10,329 bases of DNA, taken from positions 1-10,329 of the forward strand of contig JBKPNX010000061.1 in the NCBI GenBank assembly GCA_046732855.1. Direction: 5' to 3'. The notes beneath the pieces were generated by a model, which was not told where the DNA came from, did no database searches, and was given only the letters and a program-made list of their open reading frames with translations. Source of the DNA: JBKPNX01 sp046732855 (GTDB lineage: Bacteria > Pseudomonadota > Alphaproteobacteria > Geminicoccales > Geminicoccaceae). The position numbers and the translations under genes were made by a program. This document shows positions 5,613 to 10,329 of the stretch, one piece after another; position 1 is the first letter of the stretch, and the number at the start of each line of letters is the position of its first letter.

Positions 5613-6653
5613 ATGCAAGTTCAAAGGCTCGAACCTCGCGAGGGTACTCCCAGTCCACGGCTCAACGAGCAGCAGTTTCTTGCCCGCTTCCTCAGCCAAT
5701 TCCCGGACCGCGCCTTCGATCCACTGCGTGATGAACTCGCCCGGGTCGCTGCCGCGGCTTGGGACGCTTACGACAACCACCGCAAGAGCCCGCGCACACG
5801 TAAGGCCGGGCCTGGCTTCGCCAATCCCGACTACGACCTGGCCGAGGATTGGATCGTCGCCCGGGCGGCGATAGAGGCGGCGCACGCACGGTATGGTGAC
5901 CCAGCTGGGCCGCTGCGCGTCCTGCTGATCAGCTGCTCCTCACGCAGCGAGCACACCTGCCCCGGCGAGATGTCCAAGTCATTCCGGCTGACCGAGATTG
6001 CCCGCGAGGTCTTCGCGGAGGCCCCGGGCGTTCGAACGGAGCACCTGGAGCTCAGCCGGTTGGCCGCGGAATACGGAAGACACATCCATCCCTGCAAAGC
6101 CTGCTTCTCCACCGCGGCCGCACTCTGCCACTGGCCTTGCTCCTGCTACCCGAACTACTCGCTGGGGCAGACGCAGGACTGGATGAACGAGATCTACCCG
6201 ATGTGGGTCGAGGCGCATGGGATCATGATCATCACGCCGGTGAACTGGTATCAGGTCTCATCGCCCTTGAAGCTGATGATGGACCGGCTGGTTTGCGCCG
6301 ATGGCGGCAACCCAGACCCGACCCGTACGCATGGCAAGGACGCGAAGCGGGCGAAGGAAATCGAGCTGGAAGGTTGGGATTATCCCCGCCACCTGGCTGG
6401 CCGGCTGTTCTCGGTGGTGGTGCATGGCGACGTCGAAGGAGCCGAGAATGTCCGCCACAGCGTCGCAGACTGGCTGAGCTACATGCACCTGGTCCCGGCG
6501 GGGCCGCACGCCGAGCTCGAGCTCGATCGGGACCAAGCCGTTCAGGAAGAGGTCCGCAACGCCGCTCGCACCCTGCTCGAGGCTGTCCAGGCCAGCCGGT
6601 CCGGGCGGCAGGTCAGCGCGGGCCGCACGCTCGCAGCGCCGCGTCAAAAGTGA
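5613..6653 (+). CDS. Flavodoxin-fold FMN-dependent oxidoreductase
   Basis: A 346-residue protein of the NADPH-dependent FMN reductase/flavodoxin family, cytoplasmic (no signal or membrane helix). An N-terminal helical extension (about 1-100) precedes the flavodoxin-like core. The core begins with strand LRVLLISCSSRSEHTCPGEMS (101-121, the FMN phosphate-binding turn), then has AHGIMIITPVNWYQVSSPLKLMMDR (201-225, the second FMN loop and dimer helix) and LAGRLFSVVVHGD (261-273). Between these lies a Cys-rich insert, CKAC (161-164) plus Cys172, Cys176 and Cys178, suggestive of a metal or redox site. The ending (about 296-306, PHAELELDRDQ) looks shorter than I would expect, so a small internal deletion is possible. 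The Shine-Dalgarno is weak, but the upstream EcfG-like promoter supports this start. Electron acceptor and substrate are unknown. Tail residues after about 332 look unstructured. Confidence 0.82.
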   Translation: MQVQRLEPREGTPSPRLNEQQFLARFLSQFPDRAFDPLRDELARVAAAAWDAYDNHRKSPRTRKAGPGFANPDYDLAEDWIVARAAIEAAHARYGDPAGPLRVLLISCSSRSEHTCPGEMSKSFRLTEIAREVFAEAPGVRTEHLELSRLAAEYGRHIHPCKACFSTAAALCHWPCSCYPNYSLGQTQDWMNEIYPMWVEAHGIMIITPVNWYQVSSPLKLMMDRLVCADGGNPDPTRTHGKDAKRAKEIELEGWDYPRHLAGRLFSVVVHGDVEGAENVRHSVADWLSYMHLVPAGPHAELELDRDQAVQEEVRNAARTLLEAVQASRSGRQVSAGRTLAAPRQK

Positions 6654-6671
6654 CGGCGTACGTGGCTTTGA

Positions 6672-6697
6672 CAGCGGGAGGGGATCTGCGCCCGCTG
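6672..6697 (+). terminator. Possible hairpin terminator after the flavodoxin-like gene
   Basis: CAGCGGG (6672-6678) pairs with CCCGCTG (6691-6697) over a 12-nt loop, starting 18 nt after the stop codon. There is no T-run after it, so it would at best be a weak or Rho-assisted terminator. Confidence 0.25.
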
Positions 6698-6751
6698 AGT
6701 TGAGCAAAGTCGTATAGTAGGTCACCGGCCGAGGGCACCAGTAGAAGATCC

Positions 6752-6955
6752 ATGGCTCGTCAAATCGCGATCCGCGTTGCACTGAACCTCGCGATGAGCC
6801 GCGCCCGCCATCTGGCCTGCACACGTCCGCCGGCGGCGCGCAGGAGCGCAGGAGCGCGGTTTGTTCGCGAACATAGCCTCTACACCGCGGCGGCGATGCA
6901 TCCGTTCGCGTGCGTCGCCGTCGCTGGTGTTATCGGCGCTGCCCTGGTTTCATGA
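6752..6955 (+). CDS. Doubtful small membrane-anchored protein
   Basis: A 67-residue ORF starting ATG (6752) with only a weak AGAAG upstream. The first half is Arg/Ala-rich with no clear fold. The second half, FVREHSLYTAAAMHPFACVA followed by VAGVIGAALVS, gives a C-terminal hydrophobic helix. An amphipathic body with a single C-terminal helix after a 'REH/REN' turn recalls DUF883-type ribosome/membrane-associated small proteins, but the match is by eye only. It could be a remnant, a real stress-induced small protein or chance in GC-rich DNA. No promoter of the type seen elsewhere here precedes it. Confidence 0.3.
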   Translation: MARQIAIRVALNLAMSRARHLACTRPPAARRSAGARFVREHSLYTAAAMHPFACVAVAGVIGAALVS

Positions 6956-7086
6956 GCCGGCCCGCAAAGGGTCCGCCTCTTCGCAAGGCTGGATCGGCTG
7001 CGACATGCGGACGGCACCGAGACCGATCGGAACCGGCGCCCATTCTTCCCGCGTTTTGGCATCGACGCGGGGCAGAGCGGTCTCGA

Positions 7087-7506
7087 CTAAGAGGGTTCCG
7101 ATACAGCCTCAGTCACTTCGCCGGTCAGTCGGTCGTTAGACCCATGTACTGCGAGATCGCCAAGTGACGCGATGCCAACGAGCCGCTTGTCCCGGTTCAG
7201 AACGATCAGGCGCCGGATCTGATGATCTTCCATCTTCCGTGCAGCCGCCCCGATGTCCTCGTCTTCGAAACAGTAGATCACATTCGAGGTCATCACCTCG
7301 CGCACGGGCGTCGTGTTCGGATCCTTGCCATCCGCGGTAGCGCGTAGGGTGATGTCACGGTCGGTGAGCATGCCGACCAGCCGATCGTTTTCGCCCACGG
7401 GCATCACGCCGCTGTCGAGCTCGCGCATTTTCTGCGCCGCTTCGCGCAGCATCGTCTCCGGACCAAGAACTACTGGGTTAGAGGTCATGATCTCCCTGAG
7501 TTGCAT
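7087..7506 (-). CDS. CBS-pair domain protein
   Basis: A 139-residue stand-alone pair of CBS domains, a module that in known proteins binds adenine nucleotides and reports energy state. CBS1 covers about residues 3-56 (MTSNPVVL, then DRLVGMLTDRDI) and CBS2 about 71-124 (REVMTSNVIYCFEDEDI, HQIRRLIVLNRDKRLVGIAS, GDLA). It is cytoplasmic, with no fused effector. I chose the ATG at 7506 because GGAGGAA lies 6 nt upstream; the frame also opens at a GTG at 7521, but that codon overlaps the Shine-Dalgarno. A perfect EcfG-type promoter lies 36 nt before the start, so induction under general stress is likely. Similar small CBS proteins, such as mycobacterial Hrp1, are stress-induced. The target it controls is unknown. 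Confidence 0.88.
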   Translation of the reverse strand: MQLREIMTSNPVVLGPETMLREAAQKMRELDSGVMPVGENDRLVGMLTDRDITLRATADGKDPNTTPVREVMTSNVIYCFEDEDIGAAARKMEDHQIRRLIVLNRDKRLVGIASLGDLAVHGSNDRLTGEVTEAVSEPS

Positions 7507-7541
7507 CGCTGCTTCCTCCACGCGTTTCGCTGTATGGTCTG

Positions 7542-7566
7542 AACGGCGATCAGCTCACGGCGTTCC
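7542..7566 (-). promoter_or_regulatory. EcfG-type promoter of the CBS-pair gene
   Basis: On the minus strand GGAAC (7566-7562), a 16-nt spacer and CGTT (7545-7542) match the general stress consensus exactly. The start site would fall near 7535, giving a leader of about 30 nt that contains a strong Shine-Dalgarno at 7513-7519. This is the best promoter in the window. Confidence 0.7.
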
Positions 7567-7712
7567 TCATTGAGCCATGTATTCTGCAGCGCGCCAGCCC
7601 GCCCAGTCAGCTTGGATCCTTTCTCGGCCACGATGGGATTGTCCTCCCGGGACCAGCCAGCACAAGGCGCCAGCGTCAGTACTCTGGCCAAGCTCAAGGC
7701 GACCGTGCGCGA

Positions 7713-7931
7713 GACGGCGCCCTGGGCGTGCGGGCGATCCGCGATGCCGACGGCACGGTGATGGTGCAGGATCCCGCCTCCGCTGGCTACTCGGGCATGC
7801 CGATCGCGGCTCTTCGGACGGGCGCGGCGCATTTCGTTCTCCCAACCCAGGGCCTTGCCAGGGCGCTCGTCGCGCTGGTTATGAAGCCTGGGGCGGCGGC
7901 GCTGTTCGGCGCGATACACCGCGCTGCGTGA
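7713..7931 (+). pseudogene. C-terminal remnant of a CheB-type methylesterase
   Basis: The frame reads DGALGVRAIRDADGTVMVQD, then PASAGYSGMPIAALRTGAAH and FVLPTQGLARALVALV before a stop. This is the last third of the CheB catalytic domain, which in intact proteins demethylates chemoreceptor glutamates. The ending includes the conserved QDP..., GMP..A and FVLP segments. Upstream of Asp at 7713 the frame stays open but loses all similarity: the expected SGTGS before DG is absent, and the Ser and His of the catalytic triad would lie further upstream. The fragment therefore cannot be active. No start signal is visible. It lies in a region of gene debris between two intact minus-strand genes. Confidence 0.6.
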
Positions 7932-8003
7932 GCGGCTCCTCGGTAGTTTTGGGCGGCGCAGAGTTGCCAGCGCGCCGGCCGGCGCGGTGCTTCCTGCGCC
8001 ACT

Positions 8004-8195
8004 TTGGCGCTGATACCGGTGCGCGCGATCGTCCTGCACAATTTCACCGCCGGCAGCGGCGACGTCTCGGCTGCAGATCTGTTGGCAGCGCTCGCGGCCG
8101 GCGGCGTAGCGTCCCGCTATTGCTCCACCAAGCAACCAGACTTTGCGGATGCGCTTGGGGAGCCGGCAGACCTGGTCGTGGCAGCGGGCGGCGAC
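8004..8195 (+). pseudogene. N-terminal remnant of a diacylglycerol/sphingosine kinase-like gene
   Basis: From a TTG at 8004 the frame reads VRAIVLHNFTAGSGDVSAAD, continues through YCSTKQPDFADALGEPADLV and ends VAAGGD. This is the start of a DAGK catalytic domain: the first strand with its N-x-x-A-G glycine loop, then the strand leading into the GGDGT nucleotide-binding motif. The conserved GT after GGD is missing, and the following sequence matches no DAGK segment in any frame, so the gene breaks at about 8195. Intact members phosphorylate lipids such as diacylglycerol. It is a relic on the same strand as the CheB fragment 73 nt upstream. Confidence 0.6.
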
Positions 8196-8816
8196 AGAAG
8201 GTCCGGGCACGGGTGGCGGTGCGCACGAGCACCGCGGAAGGCTCGGTCCCGCTCGAGCAGTTCGAAGCGGAGGGGACTGAGCAGTATGGGAGCCCCATTA
8301 CGGGCCTGGCGCCAGGCGGTCATCCTCGGCGAGCCGGAGGCGGTGGAGAAATCCTGTGTCGCCGGTGGAGCTGACATCGTGAGATGCGTGCACTCCCGGT
8401 ATCCCCCGCTGCGTGGGGGGAGGTACTTCAAGTAGCTTGGAAGCGCGCCGCTGTGGCGGTCGCCCTCTGAGCGTAACGCCCTATAGCCGCGCCGCGATGG
8501 GCAATCCTTTCGGGCCGAAGCCTACTCACGACCGGTTTGCAGAACCTGAAATTTCTTGGATCGTTCAACGCTTGGACAAAGCCGTCGGGCCGCGGCTGCG
8601 ATACCGCCTCGGTGATCTCGTACCAGATCCGCACCTCGGCGCAATCGATCGCGGTTAAGGGGGCTTGCTGCAGTCTGATTCAATGTCGCCAGCTTGTCGG
8701 CCCTGTTGCTGCCCTCCGAACTGGTAGGCTCCTATGCAATATCTCAGGCGGGTTCTCTCGCGTTGCGATGCATAGCGGATAATTGCCTGAGTTGGGCTCT
8801 CGGGTGCAGCACGACT
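8196..8816. other. Stretch without a supported gene
   Basis: Six hundred bases after the kinase relic hold no ORF I can assign. One minus-strand frame (GTG at 8634, beginning MRIWYEITEAVSQPRPDGFV) looks protein-like for about 35 residues and then turns into Arg/Ala-rich sequence. It lacks a ribosome binding site and I do not recognise it. A GC-rich hairpin (8402-8421) is listed separately. The stretch is best read as decayed coding DNA. Confidence 0.4.
8402..8421. repeat. GC-rich hairpin within gene debris
   Basis: TCCCCC (8402-8407) pairs with GGGGGA (8416-8421) over an 8-nt loop. There is no T-run on either side. It may be a leftover terminator or chance. Confidence 0.25.
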
Positions 8817-9578
8817 TCAGCGCACAAACCACCGGACCGCTTCGCGCGCGATCTCGGCCGGGATAGAGTGGCCGCCGGCGAATTCCTGGTAGCGCACCTG
8901 GTAACCGTCGCGCTCGAGTTCAGGGACAATCCGCCGACTGGTCTGATCGATCGGCAAAGCCTGGTCCTCTGTTCCATGGGAGATGAAGAACCGCGGTGCA
9001 TTGCGCCGAGCAGCCGCTTTCATGAACCCAGGGGAGAACGCGATCAGAGAATCGAAGAGGTCCCCGTTGGTGAGGCCGAGGGAGAGCGCATACGATGCGC
9101 CATCGGAGAAGCCTCCGAGCGCCACGCGCCTTGGCTCAATATTGTATTGCGCGAAAGTTCCTGCGAGGGCTCGATCGATTAATGTCACGTCCGGCCCATA
9201 GTCGTCGAGGATCAGGTCCCACGTGCGCCCGCGGGAATCCGGCGCTACCAAGATGAGCCCGACCTCGTCGGCAAGACGTAAGAGCGGCTCTAGCACATTC
9301 TCACCTCGAGAGCCGGCCCCGTGAAGCATCATCAGCAGCGGCGCCGGCCTGCCTGGTAGGTACATCGACGGGACGTAGATGACTCCGGCCCGCTCACCAT
9401 CCAGGTCCAGAGGCCGCAGCCCCCGGCGAGCCGCGACCTTCTTCTCGCCCAGCTGGGGCCGGGCGGTAAGTCGGCTCTGCTGCTGGGCTTGCCCGTCAAT
9501 TTGATTTGCCGCTGCCGGGAGCATCAACATTCCAACGAGCGGTAGTACGGTGACGAGGGGCAATAGCTTTGATTTCAC
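8817..9578 (-). CDS. Exported alpha/beta hydrolase (PHB depolymerase/phospholipase-carboxylesterase-like)
   Basis: I start this at a GTG (9578) with AAAGGA six nt upstream, giving 253 residues. The first 25 (VKSKLLPLVTVLPLVGMLML, PAAA) are a clean signal peptide, so the enzyme works in the periplasm or outside the cell. The hydrolase core shows the oxyanion segment MLHGAGSRGEN (about 84-94), nucleophile Ser158 in GGFSDGASYALSLG, acid Asp205 in HGTEDQALPI and His237 in AGGHSIP, a complete catalytic triad. Reactions in this family are ester hydrolyses; the substrate is unknown. Longer frames open at 9773 and 9614, but their added residues are Arg/Trp-rich and bury the signal peptide, and an EcfG-like promoter falls between them and the GTG, so they are not used. 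It is a single gene, with relics downstream and a DUF2269 gene upstream. Confidence 0.85.
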   Translation of the reverse strand: MKSKLLPLVTVLPLVGMLMLPAAANQIDGQAQQQSRLTARPQLGEKKVAARRGLRPLDLDGERAGVIYVPSMYLPGRPAPLLMMLHGAGSRGENVLEPLLRLADEVGLILVAPDSRGRTWDLILDDYGPDVTLIDRALAGTFAQYNIEPRRVALGGFSDGASYALSLGLTNGDLFDSLIAFSPGFMKAAARRNAPRFFISHGTEDQALPIDQTSRRIVPELERDGYQVRYQEFAGGHSIPAEIAREAVRWFVR

Positions 9579-9827
9579 TGCAAATCCTTTACCTCTTGAT
9601 CGCCACCGGCCCATGGGAACGAAGCGCGTCAACGAGGCGGTTCCTGTGAGCCAGGCAGCCGCCCTTTCGCGAGCCGAGGCGTACCGTCGAGATAGCTGCA
9701 GCCATGCCCGCGCAGCCATCCACACAGCCCACGAGATGCTCCTTCGCATCACACGATCTTGGCGCGGTCGCATCGAGGCCGCCGCGGGGGATTGGGATCG
9801 AGGACGAAGCGCCAGTTAACGCGACCA
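9579..9827. other. Intergenic region upstream of the hydrolase
   Basis: It contains the hydrolase Shine-Dalgarno (AAAGGA at 9585-9590) and an EcfG-like promoter (9618-9644). I see no gene in the rest. The minus-strand frame that would extend the hydrolase through this region is Arg-rich and unlikely to be translated. Confidence 0.5.
9618..9644 (-). promoter_or_regulatory. EcfG-like promoter of the hydrolase gene
   Basis: On the minus strand GGAAC (9644-9640), an 18-nt spacer and CGTT (9621-9618). Both boxes are perfect but the spacer is one base longer than usual. Transcription would start near 9611, giving a leader of about 33 nt to the GTG at 9578. Like the site at 5477-5504, it is flanked symmetrically, with GGAAC on one strand and GTTCC at the far end. 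Confidence 0.45.
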
Positions 9828-10301
9828 TCAGCGCTCAGACGCTTTTGAATACCATAAGATAAAAGATCGCCAGCACGGCGCTGAAGGCGGGCCAGCCGAG
9901 CCAGACCAGCACCGGGCGTAGCGATGGTAGCGGTCGGGCAGTGCGGTGCCGGCGGCGAGCGCGGCCTCCGCAAGGCGATGCATGCGCACCTGCAGCCAGA
10001 CGACCGGGACCCAGCAGGCGCCAGTCACGAGGTAGAGGCTGATTGAGAGCAACAGCCAACGCTCGGTCAACGGAATCCCGGCACCGACGGCCAGCAGCAC
10101 ACCGGTTGCCGGCTGCACCACTACGGCCGGCGTAGTGAAGAAAAAGTCGGCGATCACCGTATTGCGCGCAGCCACGGCGATCGCCGGGACACTGCCGCTC
10201 AGATGGCTCATCCACATGTGGAAGGCGGTGCCGAGACCGGTGCCGAACAGGATCGTCGCGCTGACGATGTGCACCGTATTGAGCAGCAGATAGTAGTCCA
10301 T
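9828..10301 (-). CDS. DUF2269-type integral membrane protein, C-terminus frameshifted
   Basis: The N-terminus (MDYYLLLNTVHIVSATILFG, then TGLGTAFHMW) is typical of DUF2269, a family of small four-helix membrane proteins of unknown function. Helices lie at about 5-27, 45-72 and 80-105 of this frame. The fourth helix is lost: after YHRYAR the frame turns into CWSGSAGPPSAPCWRS. One frame over, from about 9908, the sequence reads VLVWLGWPAFSAVLAIFYLM and ends VFKSV at a stop at 9835-9837, the expected ending. One missing G in the run near 9912-9915 (CCCGGT in place of CCCGGGT) would restore it. The ATG has GAGGA at a 6-nt spacing and lies 2 nt after the upstream stop, so the two genes are coupled. 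A sequencing indel is as likely as mutation. Confidence 0.75.
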   Translation of the reverse strand: MDYYLLLNTVHIVSATILFGTGLGTAFHMWMSHLSGSVPAIAVAARNTVIADFFFTTPAVVVQPATGVLLAVGAGIPLTERWLLLSISLYLVTGACWVPVVWLQVRMHRLAEAALAAGTALPDRYHRYARCWSGSAGPPSAPCWRSFILWYSKASER

Positions 10302-10303
10302 GC

Positions 10304-10329
10304 TCAGTCCTCGAGCGCCATCATGACCC
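10304..10329 (-). CDS. 3' end of an upstream gene (partial)
   Basis: The last codons read VMMALED followed by TGA (10306-10304), 2 nt before the DUF2269 start. The tight junction, with the Shine-Dalgarno of the next gene inside the final codons, suggests a real coding end. Only about seven residues are visible, so no function can be given. Confidence 0.3.

Larger units (their letters stand above)
6654..7086. other. Gap between convergent genes
   Basis: These 433 bp lie between the rightward flavodoxin-like gene and the leftward CBS gene. They hold a weak hairpin just after the first gene and one doubtful small ORF (6752-6955), both listed separately. The remainder shows no coding signal I trust. 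GGAAC-N18-CGTT occurs on the plus strand at 7029-7055, but no gene follows it in that direction. Confidence 0.4.

Noticed and set aside
7029..7055. GGAAC-N18-CGTT on the plus strand
   Set aside because: No gene follows in that direction for over 600 bp; only antisense to the CBS gene. A regulatory antisense RNA cannot be excluded but has no other support.
7485..8210. 241-codon minus-strand frame running into the CBS gene region
   Set aside because: It is antisense to the CheB and kinase relics, highly Arg-rich, and without a domain; the plus-strand fragments explain the sequence better.
8428..8634. Minus-strand ORF starting MRIWYEITEAV
   Set aside because: The first half looks protein-like, but there is no ribosome binding site, the second half is Arg/Ala-rich and I recognise no family. 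Not strong enough to call a gene.
9579..9773. Longer N-terminus for the alpha/beta hydrolase
   Set aside because: The extra residues are Arg/Trp-rich and would precede a complete signal peptide. The GTG at 9578 has a good Shine-Dalgarno and a promoter just upstream of it.
1..10329. CRISPR array, insertion sequence, rRNA or tRNA
   Set aside because: I found no regularly spaced repeats, transposase motifs, terminal inverted repeats with target duplications, or RNA gene signatures in either strand.

Overview
The window is GC-rich chromosomal DNA, most likely from an alphaproteobacterium. The strongest sign is a set of GGAAC-N16/17-CGTT promoter elements, the type read by the EcfG general-stress sigma factor of that class. 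The gene content also fits: a GSDH/sorbosone dehydrogenase-like quinoprotein, a PoxB-like thiamine diphosphate enzyme, a CBS-pair protein and a DUF2269 membrane protein. No database search was possible, so the taxonomy is inference.

Left half (about 290-5504), all on the minus strand and read right to left: an exported GSDH/sorbosone dehydrogenase-like protein (3942-5267); a PoxB-like ThDP enzyme (2085-3875); a 26-bp perfect palindrome on the stop codon of that enzyme; a small two-helix membrane protein broken by one frameshift (1779-1977); a monoheme cytochrome c lipoprotein (1353-1775); a membrane-anchored diheme cytochrome c (444-1313); and a second frameshifted small membrane ORF (about 290-416). 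A coherent reading is a respiratory module. Periplasmic aldose/aldehyde oxidation and pyruvate oxidation would feed electrons to c-type cytochromes near the membrane. The C-terminal heme domain of the diheme protein is a clear duplicate of the monoheme protein.

Centre (5479-7566): a divergent promoter region leads left into the quinoprotein operon and right into a flavodoxin-fold FMN oxidoreductase (5613-6653). A small doubtful membrane ORF follows (6752-6955). A minus-strand CBS-pair protein (7087-7506) then has a textbook EcfG promoter and Shine-Dalgarno.

Right half: 7507-8816 holds no intact gene but contains two recognisable relics, the C-terminal end of a CheB-type methylesterase (7713-7931) and the N-terminal nucleotide-binding part of a diacylglycerol kinase-like protein (8004-8195). 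Next come an exported alpha/beta hydrolase (8817-9578, GTG start) with its own EcfG-like promoter, and a DUF2269 membrane protein whose last quarter is frameshifted (9828-10301). The last is coupled to a gene whose 3' end only just enters the window.

The unifying theme is stress-regulated redox and membrane metabolism. Four transcription units have EcfG-like promoters in the right orientation. The three single-base frameshifts in small membrane-protein genes sit in or beside short GC runs, so they may be sequencing errors rather than true decay. The CheB and kinase relics look like real gene loss.
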